Positions 1 to 9,584 of a DNA stretch of 47,759 nucleotides are shown one piece after another. The stretch's first letter is position 1; every line of letters starts with the position of its first letter. Source of the DNA: Gemmatimonadota bacterium (lineage in GTDB: Bacteria; Gemmatimonadota; Gemmatimonadetes; Longimicrobiales; Gaopeijiaceae); assembly GCA_009844885.1 (NCBI GenBank), contig VYAQ01000258.1, positions 1-47,759 on the forward strand, given 5' to 3'. Made by a program: the position numbers and the translations under genes. The notes below the pieces were generated by a model, which searched no databases, had not been told where the DNA came from, and was given only the letters and a program-made list of their open reading frames with translations.

Positions 1-487
1 GCATGGGCACGGGCGGCGGGTGGAACGTAGCGCGGGGATCGCCCCCGTACACCAGAACGCGATCCAGAGGACGGAATTCGGAGGCCTGATAGTACCTGAG
101 GCTGTCACCTTCGATAATCGCGTCGCTGCGCAGGTCCGTTACCGTCACCCGGGACCATGCCTCCAGCTGGCTGACGTTGCCGAAGTAGCGGGCGGAATCG
201 GCGGCGAGCCGGGTGTCCGCATCCTCAAAGCGAATCCTGCCGAACAGCTGTACCGTTTCGTTGAACTCGTAGACCGCTGCCGAATCGGCGAGGATTCGCG
301 TGCCGTCCGAGCAGCGATAGTCGATCCCGCCCGAAGCCCGGTGGATGTAGTTCAGGGAATCGAATCGGGTGCTGTGGGTATAGCCCCCCACGGCGTCGAG
401 CCAGCACTGCCGCTGCTGCGCGGCAACGCCGCCGGGCATAAGAGCCGCGGCAAGGCACACCCAACCGGTCCAGCCCGCAAACCGCAT
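1..487 (-). CDS. OstA/LptA-like LPS transport protein, C-terminus off the left edge
   Basis: Partial gene: 162 codons are visible before the window ends. The start is the ATG at 487, two bases after the lptC stop. The first ~23 residues form a signal peptide (basic MRF, hydrophobic CLAAALM, cleavage site near GVAA/QQ), so the protein is periplasmic. After it come strand-like repeats of the type L-x-A-D-S-A-x-Y-x(n)-L-x-G-x-I (for example LADSAAVYEF and LAADSARYF), typical of the OstA/LptA beta-jellyroll that shields lipid A across the periplasm. The position directly behind lptC supports LptA or a longer OstA-like protein; the missing C-terminus prevents a choice between them. Fold assignment is from repeat pattern and context, not alignment. 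Confidence 0.75.
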   Translation of the reverse strand, partial: MRFAGWTGWVCLAAALMPGGVAAQQRQCWLDAVGGYTHSTRFDSLNYIHRASGGIDYRCSDGTRILADSAAVYEFNETVQLFGRIRFEDADTRLAADSARYFGNVSQLEAWSRVTVTDLRSDAIIEGDSLRYYQASEFRPLDRVLVYGGDPRATFHPPPVPM

Positions 488-489
488 CG

Positions 490-1059
490 TCAGGAGCACC
501 CTCGCTCCCGGGTGCCCCATATCCTGACGTCGTCGAAGTCCATGTCCGACTGGAGCCGGTCCCCCTCGAACACGCACCCACCCTCGTGCATTACGACCGG
601 GACGTCGGTCCAGACGCGCTCGACTTCGAGCGAGAAGTGGAGCTCCTCCGTGTGGATTTCGCGCCCCTGCTCCGGGATGCTCAGAACCGCGTTGCCGGAC
701 GCGGTCAACTCGTTGCCGATCCGGTTCAGACGCCCCTCCTCGGCCGTGATGGTGGCCCTGCGTCTCCCCCTCTCGTCAAACACGACCAGGGACAGACCCA
801 TCACCCGCGCATGCGCGGAGTCCCTCCAGCTGAACATGCTGTCAGCCGAGAGAATCGCCTCGCGGATCCCCTCGCGGGACATGTTGGCGGACACACCGTA
901 GACGATCTCGTCGGCGTCCACCGTCTCCAGTCCCGACGGTGGCGGCTCTTCGGTCGTGTTGATGCATGCCGCAGCCAGCAGAGCCAGGCAACCGGGCAAC
1001 CACGGGGCGTTGGTGGAGGCCCGACGGGGTCCCGCCGTCGGTCCCGGCCCGATGGCCAT
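490..1059 (-). CDS. lptC: LptC, LPS export ABC transporter periplasmic anchor
   Basis: 189 residues. It begins with an N-terminal hydrophobic stretch ending in a lipobox (LLAAAC, Cys about residue 32), so it is probably a lipoprotein rather than the single-TM form seen in E. coli. The body carries the LptC pattern: LETVDADEIVYGV, then strands with the signature ATITAEEGRLNRIGNELTAS and ending DRLQSDMDFDDVRIWG. LptC joins the LptBFG transporter in the inner membrane to the LptA bridge. The start ATG shares one base with the kdsD stop (TGATG), so translation is probably coupled; ostA follows two bases downstream. Family assignment rests on motif and neighbourhood. Confidence 0.85.
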   Translation of the reverse strand: MAIGPGPTAGPRRASTNAPWLPGCLALLAAACINTTEEPPPSGLETVDADEIVYGVSANMSREGIREAILSADSMFSWRDSAHARVMGLSLVVFDERGRRRATITAEEGRLNRIGNELTASGNAVLSIPEQGREIHTEELHFSLEVERVWTDVPVVMHEGGCVFEGDRLQSDMDFDDVRIWGTRERGCS

Positions 1060-2054
1060 CAGACCGCCCCCGCGCGCAGCAGGTCGTGGAGGTGCACGAT
1101 ACCGACCAGGACACCTTCGTCTACCACCGGCATTGCCATAATCCCATGCTCCTGCATACGCCTCACCGCCGCCGACCCCGGCTCCTCCGGCGAGGTGAGC
1201 TTGGGCGATCGATTCATGAACTCCGATACGGGAACGTCCAGAAACGCGTTCGTGCCTTCCATGAGCCGCGTGAGATCGCCTGCAGTGACGACCCCGATCA
1301 CGGAACGACCCGCTTCAACCACCGGTACCGTGCCCCTCATTCGCGCAAGAGGAACGATGACATCACGAGCACGGCAGTCCGCCGGCACCGCGGGATAGTC
1401 ATCGCTCACCATCACATCCGCCACCTTCAAGGTCAGCCGCAGTCCGAGCGCCCCTCCCGGATGGATGCGTGCAAGCTCCTCATGCCCGAACCCCCGCCGC
1501 GTCAGTAACGCTATCGCGAGTGCATCTCCCATTGCCAGACTGGCGGTCGTGGAGCTGGTCGGCGTGAGATCCATGGGGCAGGCCTCCGAGGACACGCCGC
1601 AATCGACCGCGACCGTGGCCCGTCTCGCCAAGGGCGAAGAACAATCGCCCACGAGGGCGATTACGGCGATTCCATGACGCTCGGCAAACGCGAGCAGCCC
1701 TTCCAGTTCACGCGTCGCGCCGCTCCTGGACAACAGGAACATCACGTCCTCCGGCCCGACCATGCCCAGGTCGCCGTGGAGCCCGTCGACGGGGTGGAGG
1801 AAGGTGGCCCCGGTGCCCGTCGACGTGAGCGTGGCGGCAATCTTGCGGGCGACAAGCCCCGACTTGCCGATGCCGGAAACCACGACTCTTCCCCTGGCGT
1901 CATGGACCAGATCGACTGCATCGGGGAAGCTGTTCCCAAGCCTTTCCGCCAGCCCTCTGACCGCGTTCGCTTCGGTCCTCAGGACGCGGCGGCCCTCGGC
2001 GAGCACCCTGCCACGCCGCTCGAGCCCGGGGCCGAGGTCAGCCGCCACGCTCAC
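1059..2054 (-). CDS. kdsD: KdsD, arabinose-5-phosphate isomerase (SIS plus two CBS domains)
   Basis: 331 residues. It converts ribulose-5-phosphate to arabinose-5-phosphate, the first committed step to Kdo. The N-terminal SIS domain shows VVVSGIGKSG (residues 58-66) and FLLSRSGATRE; the C-terminal third holds two CBS domains (VADVMVSDDYPAVP and VSEFMNRSPKL, each followed by a VVDEGVLVGIV-like strand). I chose the GTG at 2054 because GAGGAG (2062-2067) sits 7 bases upstream. The frame stays open to an ATG at 2090, but that would place the start deep in kdsC and adds residues no KdsD needs. The chosen start overlaps the kdsC stop by 17 bases. Confidence 0.93.
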   Translation of the reverse strand: MSVAADLGPGLERRGRVLAEGRRVLRTEANAVRGLAERLGNSFPDAVDLVHDARGRVVVSGIGKSGLVARKIAATLTSTGTGATFLHPVDGLHGDLGMVGPEDVMFLLSRSGATRELEGLLAFAERHGIAVIALVGDCSSPLARRATVAVDCGVSSEACPMDLTPTSSTTASLAMGDALAIALLTRRGFGHEELARIHPGGALGLRLTLKVADVMVSDDYPAVPADCRARDVIVPLARMRGTVPVVEAGRSVIGVVTAGDLTRLMEGTNAFLDVPVSEFMNRSPKLTSPEEPGSAAVRRMQEHGIMAMPVVDEGVLVGIVHLHDLLRAGAV

Positions 2055-2589
2055 GACAGTACTCCTCGACCAGTTCGTCCCACTCTCCACGCGCTTTCAG
2101 GAGGGCCTCCGCGAACTCCCGCACCGCGCCCCTGCCGCCGGGTGTCGAACTCCTCCACGCGGCGACGTTCCGCACCTCGGCCGTGCCGTTGGCCACCGTG
2201 GCGGGGAGACCCACCCTGCGCAGCGCCGGCAGATCGGCGAGGTCGTCCCCCAGCAGGGCGACCTCGGACCACGTCACCTTCCTGGCCGCGAGCAGCAGCC
2301 CCAGAATCATCACCTTGCGGGCACCATCGTCCTGGAAGACGTCGGCCACGCCAAGCTCCGCGGCACGGAGTTCCGTCGCTTCGGAGACTCTTCCCGATAC
2401 GATCGCCACCTGTATTCCCGCCTGCTTCAGCATCTTTACGCCGAGACCGTCCTGCACGTCGAAGCGTTTGAACTCGATTGCCTCCCCGTTCCCGGTGGCA
2501 CCGATGTACACGCCGCCGTCGGTCATCACCCCATCCACATCGAGTACGACCAGACGAATACGTTCGGCCGTTGCCCGAGGAATCTCCAT
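2038..2589 (-). CDS. kdsC: KdsC, Kdo-8-phosphate phosphatase (HAD family)
   Basis: 183 residues. It removes phosphate from Kdo-8-P to give free Kdo. HAD motif I is LVVLDVDGVMTDG with the nucleophile and general acid at D17 and D19; motif II is the AIVSGR strand, and the metal-binding end is LLGDDLADLPAL. The protein has the short, capless KdsC architecture that works as a tetramer. The start is the ATG at 2589, 13 bases after the kdsA stop. The frame is open further upstream, but that part reads antisense-like low-complexity sequence within kdsA and leaves the family N-terminus (AERIRLVVLD) far inside. Confidence 0.94.
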   Translation of the reverse strand: MEIPRATAERIRLVVLDVDGVMTDGGVYIGATGNGEAIEFKRFDVQDGLGVKMLKQAGIQVAIVSGRVSEATELRAAELGVADVFQDDGARKVMILGLLLAARKVTWSEVALLGDDLADLPALRRVGLPATVANGTAEVRNVAAWRSSTPGGRGAVREFAEALLKARGEWDELVEEYCRERGG

Positions 2590-2602
2590 CGGCCCCACGG
2601 CT

Positions 2603-3421
2603 CTACGAGCCCGGTCCCGCGCCAAGGGCGGAGCGGATGGCCGCCACGTCGTCCAGAAGCCGGGGAAGCTGCTCCACCGGCAGCATGTTGCTGCCGTCCG
2701 AAGGCGCCACCGCCGGATCCGGATGCACCTCGAGAAAGAGTCCGTCACAACCCGCCGCCACCGCCGCCTTCACGAGCGAGGCGATGTGTTCGGGGCTTCC
2801 GCCAGTCGATCCGCCGGCTCCGTCTCCGGGCTGCTGGACCGAGTGCGTCGCGTCGAAGATCACGGGCACTCCCGCGGCCTCCCGGATACGGGCAAAGTTG
2901 CGCATGTCCACGACGAGGTCGCGATAGCCGAACGCCGTGCCCCTCTCGGTGACCATGACCTGCCGGGCGCCACCGGCGCGCACCTTCTCCACGGCGCCGG
3001 CCATCGCCTCGGGAGCCATCCACTGTCCCTTCTTCACGTTGACCGCCCTCCCGGTCCTGCCCGCGGCCACGAGCAACTCCGTCTGGCGGCAGAGGAAGGC
3101 GGGGATCTGAAGTACATCCGCTACTTCGGCCGCAAGTTCGGCCTGCCCCGGCTCATGGATGTCGGTCAGGACCGGCAGTCCCGTTTCGGCCCGTACCGTG
3201 CGCAGCCGGGCAAAGCCGGCCTCCAGACCTGGACCGCGGGGCGAGTCCAGCCGAGACCTGTTGGCCTTGTCGAAGGAGGCCTTGAAGACTGCCGGCAGAC
3301 CCGCACGGCTCGCAGCGGCGTGCACCGCCCTGGCCACGGCGATGTTCAGCTCGTCGTCTTCGAGAACGCAGGGACCCGCGAAGAGCGTGAACGCTCCCGG
3401 CGTAGGGTCAATCCGGCGCAT
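2603..3421 (-). CDS. kdsA: KdsA, 3-deoxy-8-phosphooctulonate synthase
   Basis: 272 residues. It condenses phosphoenolpyruvate with arabinose-5-phosphate to form Kdo-8-phosphate. Family signatures are all present in order: LFAGPCVLED near the N-terminus, KASFDKANRS, VKKGQWMAPEAM, VTERGTAFGY, FDATHSVQQPG and EVHPDP. The ATG at 3421 places the first strand at the usual distance from the start; longer open frame upstream overlaps pyrG and has no family similarity. KKGQWM rather than KKGQFL and a Cys in AGPC are worth noting for deciding whether it is a metal-dependent type, but I cannot settle that by eye. It lies 34 bases after pyrG in the same transcription unit. Confidence 0.95.
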   Translation of the reverse strand: MRRIDPTPGAFTLFAGPCVLEDDELNIAVARAVHAAASRAGLPAVFKASFDKANRSRLDSPRGPGLEAGFARLRTVRAETGLPVLTDIHEPGQAELAAEVADVLQIPAFLCRQTELLVAAGRTGRAVNVKKGQWMAPEAMAGAVEKVRAGGARQVMVTERGTAFGYRDLVVDMRNFARIREAAGVPVIFDATHSVQQPGDGAGGSTGGSPEHIASLVKAAVAAGCDGLFLEVHPDPAVAPSDGSNMLPVEQLPRLLDDVAAIRSALGAGPGS

Positions 3422-3455
3422 GGCGTCGCTGCGCCGAGCGACACGCGGCACCGGC

Positions 3456-5896
<2,441 letters not shown>

Positions 5897-5956
5897 GGCG
5901 ACACCCGAAATGAGGAGCGCGCAACCCGGAAAGCCGTGTGATTCACGGACTTCAAG

Positions 5957-6544
5957 CTACCCGGAACCAGGGGGCACGGCAAGGAAGTTTCGCAGAATCC
6001 GCCGGCCACCATCGGTGAACCAGGACTCCGGATGGAACTGTATTCCCCACACCGGATGTACGCGATGCCGCATCGCCTGAATCTCACCCTCGTCCGACGG
6101 CTCCGTGCTCCAGGCGATCGGAACGAGCTCGTCGGGCAGGTCGGGTGAAGTGACCAGCGAATGATAGCGGGCGACGCGCGCGTGGTCCGGGATGCCCGCA
6201 AAGAGTGGGTCACCGTTGTGGCGTATGCTCCCGATCTTGCCGTGTACCGTGCGTGCGGCGCGGATGGTGCGGCCGCCCCAGGCCTCCCCAATCGCCTGAT
6301 GGCCAAGGCACACGCCCAGAACCGGGGTCGTAGGTCCGAGGGTGCGAATGGCTTCGACGCTGATCCCGGCTTCGGCCGGCGTGCACGGTCCCGGCGACAC
6401 CACCAGGCGGGTCGCTCCCCTGAGGCGCAACTCTTCGGTCGTGACTGCGTCGTTGCGGAAGACGCGTGGGTCGTGACCCAGTTCCCCCAGCATCTGGACA
6501 AGATTCCAGGTGAACGAATCGTAGTTGTCGATGACAGCCAGCAT
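5957..6544 (-). CDS. pabA: Glutamine amidotransferase component of aminodeoxychorismate/anthranilate synthase (PabA/TrpG)
   Basis: 195 residues. It releases ammonia from glutamine for a PabB or TrpE partner, which is not in this window. The opening LAVIDNYDSFTWNLVQ is the diagnostic N-terminus. The nucleophile is C79 in GVCLGHQ, and the partner residues lie in GIQFHPES near residue 170. VSPGPCTP is also typical. The PabA and TrpG forms are often one amphibolic protein; nothing here decides. The ATG at 6544 lies 7 bases after a TATTAT -10 match on this strand (6551-6556), so the transcript may be leaderless. The gene is divergent from the 6567 gene across only 22 bp. Confidence 0.93.
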   Translation of the reverse strand: MLAVIDNYDSFTWNLVQMLGELGHDPRVFRNDAVTTEELRLRGATRLVVSPGPCTPAEAGISVEAIRTLGPTTPVLGVCLGHQAIGEAWGGRTIRAARTVHGKIGSIRHNGDPLFAGIPDHARVARYHSLVTSPDLPDELVPIAWSTEPSDEGEIQAMRHRVHPVWGIQFHPESWFTDGGRRILRNFLAVPPGSG

Positions 6545-6566
6545 GCACGTATAATAGGCGGGGATT
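6545..6566. promoter_or_regulatory. 22-bp divergent promoter with overlapping -10 boxes
   Basis: The whole gap between two divergent start codons is 22 bp. It contains a perfect TATAAT on the plus strand (6550-6555) and, shifted by one base, TATTAT on the minus strand (6551-6556). The minus transcript would start about on the A of the pabA ATG, and the plus transcript about 5 bases before the ATG at 6567. A -35 candidate for the plus direction is TTGTCG (6525-6530), inside the pabA coding sequence with a 19-bp spacer. On the minus side the best is GGTACA-like sequence, which is weak. The -10 elements are direct observations; transcription start is inferred. Confidence 0.6.
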
Positions 6567-7598
6567 ATGAGCATGTACCACAAATGCCTCGTCTGCGGCC
6601 AGGGATTCCGGCCGAACGAAGCGCTCGAGCACCTCGACAGAGGCAGGCGCGTGGCGTTCGATCCCGCGCGCGGACGCCTCTGGCAGATCTGCCGCTCCTG
6701 TTCGCGCTGGTCCCTGGTTCCCATCGAATCGCGATGGGAGGCGCTCGAGGAACTTGAGAAGCTTGTGACGGACCAGGGGCGGCTCCTGTCCAGCACGGAC
6801 AACGTCGCCCTGTTGCGGGCCGGACCGCTGGAAATCGTCCGCGTCGGGCGGGCCGAACTGGTCGAGGAAGCATGGTGGCGCTATGGCAGAGAGCTCCGTG
6901 CGCGACGTGAGCGCTACCGGAAGCTGTCGACGGCGGGGACCGTGGGAGCCGCCGCCGCGATCGCGGGCTCGTGGGCGACCGGGGGGATGAGCTTCCTGGC
7001 GGCCTGGCTCATCTGGGACAATGCCCCGGGCGTCGTCACCGGAGGGGCACGCTGGCTCCGTTTCGGCAATACCGCATGGCGAGGCAAGGGACAGTGCCAA
7101 CGGTGCGGCCGGCCGATCCGGAGCTTCCCCTACCGGGAAAGAGGCGGGCTGATCGTCACCGCGGGAGAGGAGGCACCACGAGTCGTCCTGTCGTGCAGCC
7201 GGTGTACCAGCAGCACCGCCGAAGCCGGGTTGGAGCTGCGCGGCCAGGAAGCCAATCGCACGCTCCGCAGGGTTCTCGCATACCACCACTTCGCCGGGGC
7301 GTCGGAAAGGCGGGTCAGGGGGGCGGCACGCCTGATCGAGGTGACCGGCGGCCCGCGCGCCCTGCCCGGAAGGATCCTCGGAGAAAGAAAATCCCTGGGT
7401 GCCGTGGGCAAGCTCGGACGGGTGGCGCTCGAAATCGCCGTGCACGAGGAACGCGAGCAGCGACTGCTTGCCATGCGCGTCGCGGAGCTGGAGGCTCATT
7501 GGCGCCGTGAGGAGGAGCTGGCCGAGATCATGGATGGGTCCCTGACGCCGACGCCTCTCGTCGAATCCCTGCGTCGCCGGATCGCAGGCTCGCCCTAG
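6567..7598 (+). CDS. Hypothetical protein with two zinc-ribbon-like cysteine sets flanking a hydrophobic segment
   Basis: 343 residues; I do not recognise the family. It has two pairs of CxxC knuckles: C7/C10 with C42/C45, and C177/C180 with C210/C213, each looking like a small zinc ribbon. Between them lies a basic stretch (RARRERYRK, 111-119) and a hydrophobic segment from about 123 to 155 (TVGAAAAIAGSW ... FLAAWLIWD) that could be one or two membrane passes. The C-terminus is charged and probably helical (VHEEREQRLLAMRVAELEAHWRREEELAE). The first Met (6567) or the third residue Met (6573) could be the start. Its last bases overlap the convergent nadE stop by 4 bp. No function is proposed. 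Confidence 0.8.
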   Translation: MSMYHKCLVCGQGFRPNEALEHLDRGRRVAFDPARGRLWQICRSCSRWSLVPIESRWEALEELEKLVTDQGRLLSSTDNVALLRAGPLEIVRVGRAELVEEAWWRYGRELRARRERYRKLSTAGTVGAAAAIAGSWATGGMSFLAAWLIWDNAPGVVTGGARWLRFGNTAWRGKGQCQRCGRPIRSFPYRERGGLIVTAGEEAPRVVLSCSRCTSSTAEAGLELRGQEANRTLRRVLAYHHFAGASERRVRGAARLIEVTGGPRALPGRILGERKSLGAVGKLGRVALEIAVHEEREQRLLAMRVAELEAHWRREEELAEIMDGSLTPTPLVESLRRRIAGSP

Positions 7599-9475
7599 TA
7601 GTCGACGGGGCGCAGGTACCACTCCCCGATCGCGCTGTCCGAGAGCAGTGCGACGGTGGGGAGTTGCCGCTTCCAGTGCGTCGAGGACAGGCGGCGCCAT
7701 ACGGTATCGACCTCGTCCCGCCTGAATCCCAGGGCGGCGAGCGACTCGACATCATGGCCTTGCAGGAACCAATGCAGAACGGGATCGGCGCGGTGGTACG
7801 AGATGCCCAGCTCGTCCTCGTCGTGAACACCCCTGATCAGGTCCGCGCTCGCCGGCTTCTCGACGATCTCGGACGGCACGCCCAGGTGCCGCGCGAGCGC
7901 CCAAACCTGCGTCTTGAACAGGTCTCCGAGGGGGTTGATCGGCGGTGAATCGTCGGCGTGCCAGGTGTAGTAGCCAAGGAGACGCTCGCTCTTGTTGCCG
8001 GTGCCCAGCGGGAGCGCCCCCAGTTTGGCCGACTGGTCGAAGAGGATGAGCGAACGCTGGCGGGCGGCCACGTTCCCGCGGCGCATCGGCGTGACATCCG
8101 GCTCGTGGGCATGGATGTAGGCGTCGACCGCACCTGTGATCGACAGGGTGCGCTCGTGGGCGCCGACAGAGGAAATCACCAGGTGTGCGTGCTCGAGGCT
8201 GTCGGGGCTGGAGGTGGCGTAGGGCAGCCGGAACGCGAACACGTTGTCCGGTCCCAGAGCCTTGCAGGCCAGGATCAGGGACACCGCCGAGTCCACTCCC
8301 CCGGAGACCCCGATCGCCACCCGGGAAAAGTCGCGCCGCCGTACCACCTCTTCGCGGATGAATTCCACAAGCGCGGTCTCCACCAACTCCGGGTCGATCG
8401 CAAGCGCCTCCAGGTCTTCGCTGTCCGGACGCTCGCGTTTCACGGCAGGAGCGGCGGGGGCGGGTGCCGCAGGTCCCGGCGCCCCGGCAGCTCCCACGGA
8501 TTCGGCATCCGCGCTGCCCCTCGGAGGCGTGTCGCCATCCGGCGCGGACCCCTCCCCGGTCACGGGAGACTCGCGGGCTCCCCGCTCGCGACGGCCGGCC
8601 GGGGGATTCTCGCCGTCCGTCCACGAACGCTCCAGTGACCGCAGGAGATGCGGCAAGGCCGTGGTCAAATCCGAGAGATACGGGGACTCCGCCCGCACGC
8701 GCGTCACCTGGTCCGGATCCAGATCCACGGTGGTGACGCACTGGTCGAAGAGCGGCCCGCGGACGAGGAGGCGTCCATCGGGACCCCAGGCCGAAGACCC
8801 GCCGGCGAAGAGCTTGCCGCCCTCGGAGCCCGCGAGCTGGGAAAGGAGCACGAAGATGCCGTGCTCGGAGGCCGCGCGCGCGGCGATGCGATCCCATGTC
8901 ACCAGATTGCCGGGACGCGACAGCGCAGGTCCGAACCCGCGCGCTGGCGACGCGCACCCGCACAGAATCAGGTTCGCGCCTCCGAGTGCCAGGATCGACG
9001 CGGTCAACGAATGGGTCAGATCCTCGCAAACCAGCATGCCGATCCGGCCGAACCGCGTGTCGAACGCCTGCACGGCTCGGCCCGGTTCGACGAAACGGCT
9101 TTCCTCGAAGAGTCCGTAGGTCGGCAGGAATACCTTGCGGTGAACGTGCACGACCTCGTAGCGGGCCGGACCGGGGGTCAGGTACGCGATGCTGTTGTAC
9201 ACGCCCCGTGTGTCCTTCTCGTAGAACCCCAGAACCACATCGGCGCCGCTACCCTCGGGCGGCGATCCCAGGCGCCGCAGCAGGCCGTCCCGCGTGAGCG
9301 CCAGCTCGCTGGCCGCCCCCTCGACGAAATAGCCCGTCAGCGCCGTCTCGGGAAAAACCAGGATTTCGGCGTCCTGCCGCAGCAGGCTCCGCACCAGGGC
9401 TACGTTGGCATCCAGGTCTCCCTTGCGCGGCTTGACCTGGCAGAGCCCGACGCGAAGCCGGCCCCCTTGGATCAT
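7595..9475 (-). CDS. nadE: Glutamine-dependent NAD+ synthetase with long interdomain linker
   Basis: 626 residues. It amidates deamido-NAD to NAD using glutamine-derived ammonia. The N-terminal nitrilase-type glutaminase has the Glu-Lys-Cys triad at E43 (VFPETALTGY), K114 (HRKVFLPTYG) and C150 (GMLVCEDLTH). The C-terminal synthetase carries the pyrophosphatase P-loop SGGVDS (391-396), LPLGTGNKSERLLGY and a C-terminal PTVALLSD-type end. Between them, residues about 285-350 form a Pro/Ala/Glu-rich, probably disordered linker that is unusual in length. The start ATG at 9475 gives MIQGGRLRVGLCQ, a normal nitrilase N-terminus; the frame upstream to 9547 is not conserved-looking. Its TAG overlaps the convergent gene's stop. 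Confidence 0.94.
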   Translation of the reverse strand: MIQGGRLRVGLCQVKPRKGDLDANVALVRSLLRQDAEILVFPETALTGYFVEGAASELALTRDGLLRRLGSPPEGSGADVVLGFYEKDTRGVYNSIAYLTPGPARYEVVHVHRKVFLPTYGLFEESRFVEPGRAVQAFDTRFGRIGMLVCEDLTHSLTASILALGGANLILCGCASPARGFGPALSRPGNLVTWDRIAARAASEHGIFVLLSQLAGSEGGKLFAGGSSAWGPDGRLLVRGPLFDQCVTTVDLDPDQVTRVRAESPYLSDLTTALPHLLRSLERSWTDGENPPAGRRERGARESPVTGEGSAPDGDTPPRGSADAESVGAAGAPGPAAPAPAAPAVKRERPDSEDLEALAIDPELVETALVEFIREEVVRRRDFSRVAIGVSGGVDSAVSLILACKALGPDNVFAFRLPYATSSPDSLEHAHLVISSVGAHERTLSITGAVDAYIHAHEPDVTPMRRGNVAARQRSLILFDQSAKLGALPLGTGNKSERLLGYYTWHADDSPPINPLGDLFKTQVWALARHLGVPSEIVEKPASADLIRGVHDEDELGISYHRADPVLHWFLQGHDVESLAALGFRRDEVDTVWRRLSSTHWKRQLPTVALLSDSAIGEWYLRPVDY

Positions 9476-9508
9476 GTCGGATTCTCGACGGTTTTGCGTC
9501 CGCGGATT

Positions 9509-9534
9509 CGCCGCCGGGGGTAGCCTCGGCGGCG
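9509..9534. promoter_or_regulatory. GC-rich inverted repeat between divergent nadE and S41 protease genes
   Basis: Eight-base perfect arms (CGCCGCCG at 9509-9516 and CGGCGGCG at 9527-9534) are separated by 10 bases. They sit in the 109-bp gap between two divergent starts. With no T-run and no converging transcript it is not a terminator; an operator or a 5'-leader hairpin of the nadE mRNA is possible. GC-rich palindromes arise easily by chance at this base composition. Confidence 0.3.
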
Positions 9535-9584
9535 GACAATGTTCCATAATCTATGAGGTTACGGAAACCGGAAAGAAAGGCACC

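Noticed and set aside
5934-5948. Hairpin (CCGTG/CACGG) after pabA as an intrinsic terminator
   Set aside because: Only a 5-bp stem followed by CTTTCC; too weak to call.
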